DNA of 64,000 bases from Cupriavidus necator N-1 (GTDB lineage Bacteria; Pseudomonadota; Gammaproteobacteria; Burkholderiales; Burkholderiaceae): positions 62,001 to 126,000 of the forward strand of contig NC_015727.1 of assembly GCF_000219215.1 (NCBI RefSeq), given 5' to 3'. The first letter of the stretch is position 1, and every line of letters starts with the position of its first letter. The position numbers were made by a program, and so were the translations under genes. The notes under the pieces were generated by a model. That model had not been told where the DNA came from. It did not search any database and worked only from the letters and a program-made list of their open reading frames with translations. Positions 1 to 8,495 of this stretch are shown here, one piece after another.

Positions 1-710
1 AACACAGGCATGACCAGGAATTTGACCACTGAAGCGACCGCCACCGGTTCTGCCCATTGCTTGGTTCCCTCGAAGTTCAACGCGGCACCCACGCAGAGCA
101 GGCCGAGGGGCATAGAAGCGGCTCCAATGGCGCCGATGGCCGGTTCTATGATGCGTGGGAATGTCACACCAAACATCTGCATCGAAATGCCAACCAAGCA
201 TGCGACAACGAGCGGATTGGTGGCGATCTGGCGCAGCAATGCGGTTCCCTTGCACTGGCTGCTACCGTACCGGGCAAATACTAGTACGCACAGCAGATTC
301 ACCGTTGGGACGATGGCCGCGTTACATACAGCGGCCAAAGCGACGCCCTTGGCTCCGAACAGTCCTGCAGCCAGCGTTACGCCTACGTAGTTGTTGAAGC
401 GCACCGCACCTTGAAATACCGATGTAAAGGATGCGCCATCCACGCGAACCAGTGGGCGTACCAAGACGAGAATGATAGCAACGACGACAGTCGAGAAAAT
501 CAGGACGCCCGCCAGAGGTAGTACTGGAATCGACTGCAGATGCGCTTCCGCCAAGCCATGTGCAAAGAGGGCTGGCAGGAGGACGTAGTAGCAGAGGCGT
601 TCGGCCTGCGGCCAAAAGGTGGGTGCAAGGAACTCACTTCGCCGAAGCAGTTGGCCCAGGGCCACCAGTGCGGCCACTGGCGTCAGCGCAAAAATAACGG
701 ACCAGGTCAT
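1..710 (-). CDS. AEC-family (auxin efflux carrier-like) permease, partial
   Basis: Reading the minus strand from the ATG at 710 gives an uninterrupted hydrophobic protein of about 236 residues that runs off the left edge, so the C-terminus is missing. It starts MTWSVIFALTPVAALVALGQ and has repeated membrane segments, an RFNNYVG motif and an NPLVVACLVG segment, all typical of AEC transporters, which export or import organic acids such as malate or malonate across the inner membrane. It lies 135 bp downstream of two LysR genes on the same strand, probably as the third gene of that unit. The substrate is unknown; an organic acid linked to the neighbouring catabolic operon is an inference. Confidence 0.85.
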   Translation of the reverse strand, partial: MTWSVIFALTPVAALVALGQLLRRSEFLAPTFWPQAERLCYYVLLPALFAHGLAEAHLQSIPVLPLAGVLIFSTVVVAIILVLVRPLVRVDGASFTSVFQGAVRFNNYVGVTLAAGLFGAKGVALAAVCNAAIVPTVNLLCVLVFARYGSSQCKGTALLRQIATNPLVVACLVGISMQMFGVTFPRIIEPAIGAIGAASMPLGLLCVGAALNFEGTKQWAEPVAVASVVKFLVMPV

Positions 711-845
711 GGCCGCCTCGCTGCTGTTGCGGCGTGCTCAAACATCTGGGCGATCAAGAGGTGGGGAAGAAGTATGCATTCCATCGTCGTGAACCTAGCT
801 CAGTCGTGAGTCCTAGTTAAGCACGCGATGCACCAGCAAATATTG

Positions 846-1745
846 TTATTTATTGTGGATCTGATGAGAAATACTCAAGGTTGCGGAGCGGATCGAATCG
901 GCCAGTACGTCTGCGAATTGCCCAGTTGGCCGAGACTGATGTTCGAGCATCACGACCGAGCGGTGGATCTGCGGCAGGCCGAATGGGAACTTGGCGACAG
1001 CCGGAAGTTGAGCCAACGTCGCGTCGGGAAGCGCCACGATGGCTGCGCCGAGCCCGCGGGCGACCATTCTGACGATGGTCTCCTGGCTGTCCAGGACCAT
1101 TTCTTCCCGGACACGTACGCCGAGTCGGCGTAGCTCGTTCGCAATCTGCCGTCCGGCCCATGCCTGCGCGTCAAAGCGGATAAACGGAAGATTGGCCAGG
1201 ATTTCACTGGTCTTCTTCTCCTTCGCTTGCGGGGGAGCCAGTACCCAGAACCTGTCCTCGTATAGCATGTGCCAAACCAGGTCAGGAGGGTGTGCGCCAA
1301 CTGGGTGAGTCGTGATGGCCGCGTCCAGATCACCAGACGCTACACGTTGGGCGAGCTCGGCAGACATGCCGGCCGTGACGTGGACGCGCAGTAGTGGATG
1401 GGCTGCGCGCAAGGAGAGCAGGGCCTCTGGAAGTGGGGCGGACAGCGCGGTATGAATGGCTCCGACCCGCAGACGCCCTACAAGGGCCTTCTCGTCGCGC
1501 AGCGCGCCTGGAATGCCGTCGTACAGCGACAAGACCTGCTCTGCCTGCGCGAGAAGCACTCGACCTGCTTCAGTAAGAACAGGCTTTCGCCGGCTTCGGT
1601 CGAACAGCTTGACGGCGAACTCTTCCTCCAGCGCTTTTACCTGCAGGCTGACCGCGGATTGCGTCAAGCCGATCGCATCCCCAGCACGGGCGAACGTCCC
1701 GTGTTGAACGATTGCCACTAGCGTTCTTAGGGGTCTCAATGACAT
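846..1745 (-). CDS. LysR-family transcriptional regulator
   Basis: 299 residues, the normal LysR length. The N-terminal winged helix-turn-helix is at about residues 2-60 (LRTLVAIVQHGTFARAGDAI, then LTQSAVSLQVKALEEEF), followed by an effector-binding domain that should sense a small metabolite. Its ATG (1745-1743) overlaps the upstream LysR stop codon (1747-1745) in a TGATG arrangement, so the two regulators are probably translationally coupled. Two tandem LysR genes in one unit are unusual. The likely targets are the downstream AEC permease and the divergent aminotransferase operon; which regulator acts where cannot be told from sequence. Confidence 0.9.
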   Translation of the reverse strand: MSLRPLRTLVAIVQHGTFARAGDAIGLTQSAVSLQVKALEEEFAVKLFDRSRRKPVLTEAGRVLLAQAEQVLSLYDGIPGALRDEKALVGRLRVGAIHTALSAPLPEALLSLRAAHPLLRVHVTAGMSAELAQRVASGDLDAAITTHPVGAHPPDLVWHMLYEDRFWVLAPPQAKEKKTSEILANLPFIRFDAQAWAGRQIANELRRLGVRVREEMVLDSQETIVRMVARGLGAAIVALPDATLAQLPAVAKFPFGLPQIHRSVVMLEHQSRPTGQFADVLADSIRSATLSISHQIHNK

Positions 1746-2647
1746 CAGGGAGTCTTTTTAACCTGGAGTTTTTTTGCTTGTTGCCAAAGTGCCTGAGCTG
1801 CTGGAGACAATCGCTGTTCATTCAGGCATGCGAGCCCGATCCGCCTGGATGCTCGCGGCGTCAGGCTTCGATAGACCACACCATCATACTTTGATGGAGC
1901 TGCCAGCGACGCGATGATCGAAACACCTTGCCCACGAGACACAAACTCCAGAATGGATAAGAGCTGCGAAAGCTCATGGGTGACGCGTGGCTTGATCTCG
2001 GACCGCTCAAACAATCTGGTAATGAGGTCTTGGGAACCGGCGTGCGTCAGCACAAGCGGATACTTTGCCAAGTCTTGAAGGGAAACCGATTCATTCTTCG
2101 CCAAGGGATGGTTCTCTGGCAGGACGGCAATGAACTCATCGACGGCGAGTGGGTGGGTATCGAACTGGGCCTTTGGGAGCGTCACAACGCCGATCTCAAT
2201 GCGCTTCTCATGCAGATCCTGCTCGATCTCTGCATCGGGCTTTTCGGTGACGTACACGTCGATCCCGGGGTATCGCGCGTTGAACTTCTCCAGCAAGGGC
2301 GGCAGTAGCTTCAGCGACGAGCTTGGCCCGAACGAGCCGATCCGCACTTTGCCGGTCTTAAGCCCGGCGCTGGCGGCCGCAGTAGTCTGGACCAAATGTA
2401 GAGAGCTGAATACATCACGTACGTGGGGTAGGATTAATTCGCCGGTGTGAGTGAGGGAAAGGTGTGTCCCGCTTCTGTCGACGATTGGCGTCCCAAGGAT
2501 GGTCTCAAGTGCTCGCAGCGCGTGACTCGTGGCCGAAGGCGTCATCCCCAGGCGCGCGCCTGCCGTGGCGATTCCTTCCGAGGAAGCTAGCGAGAGGAAC
2601 AACTCGAGCTGCCGCAGGGTTGGTGGGTTGCTTGTGAAGTCCGACAT
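1745..2647 (-). CDS. LysR-family transcriptional regulator divergent from the aminotransferase operon
   Basis: 300 residues from the ATG at 2647. An in-frame extension to 2746 exists but would cover the divergent promoter and lacks LysR similarity, so the shorter start is preferred. The helix-turn-helix lies at about residues 9-65 (LRQLELFLSLASSEGIATAG, then MTPSATSHALRALE), followed by an effector domain. It is transcribed away from the aminotransferase gene starting at 2755, the classical arrangement of a LysR regulator with its target. The 107-bp gap holds a partial palindrome centred near 2662. Regulation of the plus-strand operon by this protein is inferred from position. Confidence 0.9.
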   Translation of the reverse strand: MSDFTSNPPTLRQLELFLSLASSEGIATAGARLGMTPSATSHALRALETILGTPIVDRSGTHLSLTHTGELILPHVRDVFSSLHLVQTTAAASAGLKTGKVRIGSFGPSSSLKLLPPLLEKFNARYPGIDVYVTEKPDAEIEQDLHEKRIEIGVVTLPKAQFDTHPLAVDEFIAVLPENHPLAKNESVSLQDLAKYPLVLTHAGSQDLITRLFERSEIKPRVTHELSQLLSILEFVSRGQGVSIIASLAAPSKYDGVVYRSLTPRASRRIGLACLNEQRLSPAAQALWQQAKKLQVKKTP

Positions 2648-2648
2648 T

Positions 2649-2692
2649 GAATTTACTTTCAATTGTAGGTGATTCACTTGAATTCTAGACTG
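2649..2692. promoter_or_regulatory. candidate LysR operator in the divergent promoter, matching a second copy at 9971-10013
   Basis: A partial dyad is centred on CAATTG at 2660-2665, with flanking ACTTT and AGGTGA. The 35 bases 2658-2692 match 9979-10013 without gaps at 24 of 35 positions, including TTCAATTG at one end and TAGACTG at the other. The sequence sits between a LysR gene and its divergent operon, where LysR operators normally lie. Confidence 0.55.
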
Positions 2693-2754
2693 CGTTCCAT
2701 CCGGTCCGCTAGACCAATTTTCAAAGTAACCACCCCACGGAGACAACCGTAATC

Positions 2755-3954
2755 ATGTTCGCGAAGATGATGGAGTCACTGAGGCCATCTCCGATCCAGG
2801 AAATGGCGGAACTCAGCCGCCGCGCCACCGCCGCAGGGAACGATATCGTCGACATGACGCTTGGCGAGCCCGACTTTCCCACGCCGTCGCACATCGGCGA
2901 AGCTGCAGTCCGGGCCATTGCAGAAGGGCAGACCCGATATACACCCATCAACGGGTCGGTACGTCTGCGCGAAGCCATCGTCGAGAAGTTCTGGCGAGAC
3001 AACGGTATTCGGACCTCCATGGCCGATATCAGTGTCGGCTGCGGTGGCAAGCAAGTCATCTACCAGGCCTTCTTGGCAACGCTGAATCCCGGGGATGAGG
3101 TCCTGATTCCCGCGCCGTACTGGGCATCATACGGCGACATTGTCACGATGAATGGCGGGGTGCTCAAACCGATCGGTACGACCCCGGAGCAGGGCTATGT
3201 CATGCAACCGGAGTCGCTGCAAGCAGCCATCACGTCCAAAACCAAATGGCTGGTGCTGAACTCGCCTAGCAATCCGAGCGGTACGGCTTACACGCGCACG
3301 CAAATCGAGTCCTTCTGTGAAGTCATTCGACGAAGCGCAAACCAGGAGTTCCTGATCCTGGCGGATGACATCTACGAACACATCCTGTTCGATGGCAGGA
3401 CCTTCTGCACCCTTGCCAACATTGCCGCCGATCTGGCTGGGCGGATTCTCACGGTCAACGGCGTATCGAAGGCTTATTCCATGACGGGGTGGCGCGTCGG
3501 GTTCGCATGTGGCCCCAAGGCGCTGATCGATGCCATGACGAAGATCCAGATGCAGGTGAACTCGCATACTTCGTCAATCTCGCAGGCGGCTGCAGTGGCC
3601 GCATTGACGGGCCCACAAGACGAAGTGGTGCGCCGGTGCGCAGCTTTCCAGGCACGGAGAGACTTGCTGTTGGCGCGATTCTCGGAGATTGAAGGGCTGC
3701 GTACTCCTACCCCCGAAGGCGCCTTCTATGTTTTCCCCGATATCCGGACGTTCATCGGGAAGCGCAAGGCAGACGGTGAGGTTATCGCCAACGACGTCGA
3801 CTTCGCGACCTATCTCCTTGGCGCAGGTGTTGCCGTGGTTCCGGGATCGGGATTCGGCATGCCGGGCTTCATGCGTCTCTCTTATGCGACTTCGGATGAA
3901 AAGCTGGAGCAAGCAGCTTGCCGAATCAAGGCCGCGGTGGAGCGTCTGAGCTAG
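2755..3954 (+). CDS. class I/II pyridoxal-phosphate aminotransferase (aspartate aminotransferase family)
   Basis: 399 residues, typical of AspC-type subgroup I gamma enzymes. Visible signatures are the N-terminal DMTLGEPDFPTP, NSPSNPSG with the substrate-carboxylate region around Asn173, the cofactor-binding ADDIYEHI (Asp204, Tyr207), and the Schiff-base lysine in VSKAYSMTGWRVGF (Lys239). It should move an amino group from an amino acid to a 2-oxo acid in the cytoplasm. It is the first gene of a four-gene plus-strand operon (54 bp to the next gene) continuing with a ThDP enzyme, an aldehyde dehydrogenase and an M20 deacylase, so it probably makes the 2-oxo acid that is then decarboxylated. 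The substrate is unknown. Confidence 0.92.
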   Translation: MFAKMMESLRPSPIQEMAELSRRATAAGNDIVDMTLGEPDFPTPSHIGEAAVRAIAEGQTRYTPINGSVRLREAIVEKFWRDNGIRTSMADISVGCGGKQVIYQAFLATLNPGDEVLIPAPYWASYGDIVTMNGGVLKPIGTTPEQGYVMQPESLQAAITSKTKWLVLNSPSNPSGTAYTRTQIESFCEVIRRSANQEFLILADDIYEHILFDGRTFCTLANIAADLAGRILTVNGVSKAYSMTGWRVGFACGPKALIDAMTKIQMQVNSHTSSISQAAAVAALTGPQDEVVRRCAAFQARRDLLLARFSEIEGLRTPTPEGAFYVFPDIRTFIGKRKADGEVIANDVDFATYLLGAGVAVVPGSGFGMPGFMRLSYATSDEKLEQAACRIKAAVERLS

Positions 3955-4008
3955 GTCAACACTCGCTTCGACGAAAAACTTATTCAAACTTCCTAGCTTA
4001 GACAAATT

Positions 4009-5616
4009 ATGACTACCGTTTCCGAACTGATTGGCGAGCGTCTCTATGCGGTAGGGTGCCGTCGCTCCTTTGGTATTCCCGGCGGCGAAGTGTTGGCTGT
4101 TATGCGAGGCCTGGATGACGCCGGCGTCAACTTCACGCTGGTGAAGCACGAAAACTCGGGTGGCTTTATGGCGGAAGGGGTGCATCACCGCGACGGTGCG
4201 CCTGGTGTCCTGGTGGCAACGCTGGGTCCGGGCGTGGCAAACGCAATCAACGTTGTGGCCAATGCCTGGCAAGACCGCGTGCCCATGATTTTCTTGACGG
4301 GCTGCGTCGACGAAAGCGAAGCCGCCACCTACACGCACCAGGTATTCGACCATGCGCAATTGATGCGTCCGATCACGAAGGCGTCGTTGCGAATGACGGC
4401 AGATGCAGCCGAGGTGACCATTGACAAGGCGATTGCCATTGCGATGGACGATCCCCCGGGCCCAGTCCACATTGACGTACCGATCAGCGTAGCCCTGCAG
4501 ACGGTGAAGCCCGCTGCCGGTGCCAAGCGATCGCAACCGGCTCCTGTGGTTCCCGCCAACTCGCCGGCCTTCGAAGAGGCCAGAAGGTGGCTAGCGGAAG
4601 CCAAGCGGCCGATCATGATCGCTGGCGTGGAAGCCCTTCACCATGGCGCCGAACATGAGATCCAGGCGTTCGTGGAAGAGCTCGGCATTCCGCTGATTAC
4701 CACCTACAAGGCCAAGGGCATTGTGGATGAGCGCCACGAGATGGTCATCGGTGGCGCAGGGCTGTCGCCTATGGCTGACAAGATTCTCCTTCCTCTGATC
4801 GAAGCGGCGGATCTGGTGCTCCTGACTGGCTACGATCCGATTGAAATGCGTGTCAACTGGCGTAACGTGTGGAGTGATGAGCAACGCGTTGTCGAGTTCG
4901 CCGCGACCCGCAATACTCACTATGTTCACCAGGCGTCCCATTCGTTCGTCGGCAGCATCAAGGAGGGCCTGCGCAAATTCCGTGGTGACACGTCGCGTGC
5001 ATCCACATGGACCCCCGGTGAAGTCGCGGAGATCACTGCTAAGCTGGCTGCGATCTATCGCACAGACGAAGAATGGGGGCCGTCCGCAATCGTTGATGTT
5101 GCAAGGCGGCTCTTGCCGGATAACACCGTTGCATCTGTAGATAGCGGCGCGCACCGCATCCTTCTCAGCCAAACGTGGAAATGCTACGAGCCGCGCGGGC
5201 TGATGCAGTCTTCCGGACTTTGCACGATGGGCTGCTCGCTGCCGCTCGGCATCGGCGCAAAGCTTGCCGAGCCGTCTCGGGCGGTCGCTGTCTTCACCGG
5301 CGACGCCTGCCTCGAGATGACGCTCGGTGAGTTCGCCACGGCGCGTGATGCGAAGACGCCAGTGATCGTGTTTGTCTTCGCCGACGAGTCGCTGTCGCTC
5401 ATCGAGATCAAGCAGCGCGCAAACGGTCAACCGAACCTCGGTGTGGACTTTGACGCGACCGATTTTGCAGCCGTCGGTCGCGCACTCGGTGGCCAGGGTT
5501 TCGATGTGCGGTCGCGGGACGAGCTGGCGCGCGCAATCCAGGAAAGCCTCGACGCAGATTGCTTCAGCGTCATCTCGTGTCACATCCCGCGGATGGCATA
5601 CGACGGTCGGATCTGA
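4009..5616 (+). CDS. thiamine diphosphate-dependent enzyme of the acetolactate synthase/2-oxo acid decarboxylase family
   Basis: 535 residues with the three-domain build of this family: N-terminal pyrimidine-binding domain with the catalytic glutamate in VKHENSGGFMAEG (Glu48), a central domain near 185-330, and a C-terminal diphosphate-binding domain. The metal motif is altered: the usual GDG reads GDA at residues 431-433, and the Asn-rich end reads ADESLSLIEI. Placed between an aminotransferase and an aldehyde dehydrogenase, it most plausibly decarboxylates a 2-oxo acid to an aldehyde, like 2-ketoarginine, sulfopyruvate or phenylpyruvate decarboxylases. No small regulatory subunit is nearby, which argues against a biosynthetic acetolactate synthase. 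Confidence 0.85.
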   Translation: MTTVSELIGERLYAVGCRRSFGIPGGEVLAVMRGLDDAGVNFTLVKHENSGGFMAEGVHHRDGAPGVLVATLGPGVANAINVVANAWQDRVPMIFLTGCVDESEAATYTHQVFDHAQLMRPITKASLRMTADAAEVTIDKAIAIAMDDPPGPVHIDVPISVALQTVKPAAGAKRSQPAPVVPANSPAFEEARRWLAEAKRPIMIAGVEALHHGAEHEIQAFVEELGIPLITTYKAKGIVDERHEMVIGGAGLSPMADKILLPLIEAADLVLLTGYDPIEMRVNWRNVWSDEQRVVEFAATRNTHYVHQASHSFVGSIKEGLRKFRGDTSRASTWTPGEVAEITAKLAAIYRTDEEWGPSAIVDVARRLLPDNTVASVDSGAHRILLSQTWKCYEPRGLMQSSGLCTMGCSLPLGIGAKLAEPSRAVAVFTGDACLEMTLGEFATARDAKTPVIVFVFADESLSLIEIKQRANGQPNLGVDFDATDFAAVGRALGGQGFDVRSRDELARAIQESLDADCFSVISCHIPRMAYDGRI

Positions 5617-5726
5617 CGCAGTAACGCTCGATAGCTGATATCACCATTGATGGGGAGCATTGCGCCCCATTGCGACATGGGCCGAGGGACCTGCCCACGG
5701 CTCCATGACCCAAACAGAACGAAATC

Positions 5727-7184
5727 ATGTCCTTCACACTGATTCGAAGCGATCTGGTCCGCAGCCAGGTTCTGATCGACGGAAAATGGTCGCAAGCTGA
5801 GACGACCTTTGAAGTATCGGATCCTGCCTCGGGCGAGGTCATTACGCACGTTCCTGATTGCACGCCGGCGCTGGCGAGAAGCGCGGTCGATGCAGCAGAG
5901 GCGGCGCTTCCCGCCTGGCGGCAAACTTCCGCGAAGGCGAGAACAAAAGTGCTAAAGCGTTGGCGTCGTCTGGTTTTGGACAACGTGCATGATCTGGCTC
6001 GGATCATTTCGTCGGAACAAGGCAAACCGCTTCTCGAAGCGACTGCCGAGATCGAGTACGCGGCAAGCTACATCGAATGGTTCGCGGAGCAGGGGCCGCG
6101 TTTGAATGGGCATCTGATTCCATCGCCGATTAGCAGTCGGCAACTACAGGTCAGGCGTGAGCCGGTCGGAGTCGTTGCCGTCATTACACCCTGGAACTTT
6201 CCTGCCGCCATGATCGCGAGAAAGATCGCGACCGCTTTGGCGGCTGGATGCACGGTGGTCTGCAAGCCAGCGGAAGATACGCCTCTCACTTCGTTGGCGT
6301 TGCTGGCAGAAGCGGGGGCGCCAGCCGGCGTAGCAAATATCGTCACGGCGTCAAGGGCAAGAACCCCCGAGCTGGTAAGTGCGTGGCTGGAAGACTTTCG
6401 TGTGCGAAAGATCTCTTTCACAGGATCGACTGCGGTGGGCAAGCTCCTCGCTCAGCGTTCCGCGGCAACTCTTAAGCGCCTCTCGCTCGAACTTGGCGGT
6501 AACGCACCGTTCATCGTCTTCCCGGACGCGGATCTGGACGCGGCAGTCGAAGGCCTGATCGCAGCGAAGCTCAGAAACGGCGGTCAGACTTGTGTCTCGC
6601 CTAACCGGGTCTTTGTCCACAACGACGTCATCGACGCCTTCACGACCAAGCTGGTCAAGCGGGTCTCGGCCCTGAAGGTTGGTCCTGCGGAGGATCCTGC
6701 CTCGCAGATCGGCCCAATGATCAACCAGGGTGCAGTGAGGAAGATCGATGAGCATGTCAGCGACGCCATCAGTCGCGGTGCAAGGCTATTGGCGGGCGGG
6801 CGAAGGCTGGAAGAGATTGGGCGGAATTTCTACGCGCCGACCGTTCTCGCCGACGTGGACGACACGATGATGTTCTCGCGAGAGGAGACCTTTGGGCCGG
6901 TCGTGCCCGTTACGCAGTTTGCCACAGAGTCGGAAGTTATCCGCCTTGCTAACGATACTGCATACGGGCTGGCAGGGTACTTCTACTCTCGCGATGTTGG
7001 CACTGTACATCGGGTGGCCGATGCGCTCGAGGTTGGCATTGTCGGCGTCAATGAAGGTGCTATCGGTTCGGAAGCAGCACCGTTTGGCGGGGTAAAGGAA
7101 TCGGGATACGGCCGAGAGGGATCGGTCTGGGGTCTGGATGACTATGTGAACGTCAAGTACGTTTGTATTGGCGGCCTCCAGTAG
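5727..7184 (+). CDS. NAD(P)-dependent aldehyde dehydrogenase, succinate-semialdehyde dehydrogenase-like
   Basis: 485 residues, matching GabD-type enzymes. The general-base glutamate is in LELGGNAPF (Glu255) and the catalytic cysteine in NGGQTCVSPNR (Cys289); NVFTGS-like cofactor motifs appear as ISFTGSTAVGK, and the C-terminus carries the usual PFGGVKESGYGREG. It oxidises an aldehyde to a carboxylic acid using NAD or NADP. Directly downstream of the ThDP enzyme, it is the expected third step that removes the aldehyde formed by decarboxylation. The GabD-like sequence suggests an aldehyde with a second polar or acidic end, but this is only an inference. Confidence 0.93.
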   Translation: MSFTLIRSDLVRSQVLIDGKWSQAETTFEVSDPASGEVITHVPDCTPALARSAVDAAEAALPAWRQTSAKARTKVLKRWRRLVLDNVHDLARIISSEQGKPLLEATAEIEYAASYIEWFAEQGPRLNGHLIPSPISSRQLQVRREPVGVVAVITPWNFPAAMIARKIATALAAGCTVVCKPAEDTPLTSLALLAEAGAPAGVANIVTASRARTPELVSAWLEDFRVRKISFTGSTAVGKLLAQRSAATLKRLSLELGGNAPFIVFPDADLDAAVEGLIAAKLRNGGQTCVSPNRVFVHNDVIDAFTTKLVKRVSALKVGPAEDPASQIGPMINQGAVRKIDEHVSDAISRGARLLAGGRRLEEIGRNFYAPTVLADVDDTMMFSREETFGPVVPVTQFATESEVIRLANDTAYGLAGYFYSRDVGTVHRVADALEVGIVGVNEGAIGSEAAPFGGVKESGYGREGSVWGLDDYVNVKYVCIGGLQ

Positions 7185-7260
7185 TACTCATGCATTTCAC
7201 AGCCACCAGGAGTCAAGTGCGCGTCGCTTGCTCCTGGGATGAATAGGTAAGGAGGAGATT

Positions 7261-8433
7261 ATGAGTGCTCAAGACTCTGCGCAGGTTTCAACCCGTACGA
7301 TGGAATGGCTGAGGACGCTGATCGGATACAAGACAGTGTCCGGCAGTGACTCGAACCTCGAGTTGCTCGAATGTGTCGAGGCAACACTTTTAGCCCGAGG
7401 GTTTCAGGTGCGCTACAGCCGGTCACCTGACGGGGCACGGGCGAACCTTTTTGCATCGATCGGGCGGGGTGATGGCGGTCTTCTCTTTTCTGGGCACACC
7501 GATGTCGTTCCTACGACCGGACAGGAGTGGTCCCGCCCCGAGTTCACTTTGACGGAAGAGCAGGACCGGCTCTATGGTCGCGGTACAACCGACATGAAGG
7601 GGTACATCGCTGCAGTACTCGCTGCAGTGGAGAGTTTCCCGCTGGAGAATCTTCGCAGTCCGCTGCATGTGGCGCTGACTTATGACGAAGAGATCGGATG
7701 CGTGGGCGTTCGAGGGCTGCTCGCCGATCTAAGTTCTGCAGGGATTCGTCCTGCCGCCTGCGTGGTCGGAGAGCCAACGAGATTGCAGGTTGTCCGGGCA
7801 CACAAGGGGCGACACTCCTACCGATGCCATGTTCGTGGACGAGCAGCACACTCGTCACTGGCTGGACTTGGTATCAATGCGTTAGTGGCAGCGAGTAGGG
7901 TGGTTGGCCTGGTCAGTCATCGTGCAGACATGCTGAAGAATCACGAGAACGATCAAGGATTCTACGTTCCGTATTCCACGATGGCTCCGTGCAGGCTTCT
8001 TGCTGGCAACGCCAACAATGTCATCCCCGAGGCGGCGGAGTTTGACTTCGACCTCCGGTTCCTCCCCTCCACAGATCCTGACGACGTCATGGCGCCGATC
8101 ATTAACGCGGCCACCCTCATTGAGGGAGAACTTCGAACGAAGGTCGAAGACGCCAGTGTTCGGATCGAAAGGCGGACCGCGGTGCCGGCACTCGCGGAGC
8201 AGTCAGGCAGCGATGCAGTGGCCGAAATGGCACTACGCGCGGGTGCGCAGCGTGGAGCCAATGTGGCGTTCACAACCGAAGGTGGTCTGTATCAACAGGC
8301 AGGCATTCCCACCATCATCTGTGGTCCTGGAGACATTGCTCAAGCTCATACTGCTGATGAGTACATCGAGCGGTCGCAGCTTGCAGCCGCGAATCGGTTC
8401 GTTCGAAGGATGCTCGACGCTTTGAGTCAGTAA
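7261..8433 (+). CDS. M20-family metallopeptidase, acetylornithine deacetylase/ArgE-like
   Basis: 390 residues with the full metal-binding set of M20 enzymes: SGHTDVVP (His79, Asp81), GRGTTDMKG (Asp111), YDEEIGCVG (general base Glu143 and ligand Glu144), GEPT, and a late His in AQAHTADEY. The lid or dimerisation domain is at about residues 180-290 (RGRAAHSS). A strong Shine-Dalgarno sequence (AAGGAGGAG) just precedes the ATG. The family removes acyl groups from N-acyl amino acids. As the last gene of the operon it may supply the free amino acid used by the aminotransferase. True arginine biosynthesis is unlikely given the catabolic neighbours. Confidence 0.9.
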   Translation: MSAQDSAQVSTRTMEWLRTLIGYKTVSGSDSNLELLECVEATLLARGFQVRYSRSPDGARANLFASIGRGDGGLLFSGHTDVVPTTGQEWSRPEFTLTEEQDRLYGRGTTDMKGYIAAVLAAVESFPLENLRSPLHVALTYDEEIGCVGVRGLLADLSSAGIRPAACVVGEPTRLQVVRAHKGRHSYRCHVRGRAAHSSLAGLGINALVAASRVVGLVSHRADMLKNHENDQGFYVPYSTMAPCRLLAGNANNVIPEAAEFDFDLRFLPSTDPDDVMAPIINAATLIEGELRTKVEDASVRIERRTAVPALAEQSGSDAVAEMALRAGAQRGANVAFTTEGGLYQQAGIPTIICGPGDIAQAHTADEYIERSQLAAANRFVRRMLDALSQ

Positions 8434-8474
8434 AGCGATTTCTTGCAGTAGCCGTTTGAGGTCGGGGAGCGAGC

Positions 8475-8495
8475 TAGTGCAGTGCATCGTAGCAC
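8475..8495. repeat. left part of an interrupted perfect inverted repeat (IS256 target)
   Basis: Joining the sequence across the IS element recreates TAGTGCAGTGC, a 6-base loop ATCGTA, and GCACTGCACTA (last 7 bases at 9879-9885): a perfect 11-bp stem. It lies about 40 bp after the M20 stop codon. No T-run follows, so it is either a rho-independent-like hairpin without a tail or a protein-binding dyad. Confidence 0.75.

Noticed and set aside
4591..5583. Long minus-strand open frame opposite the ThDP enzyme
   Set aside because: Composition is arginine and histidine rich with no motif; it is an antisense shadow of a well-conserved gene.
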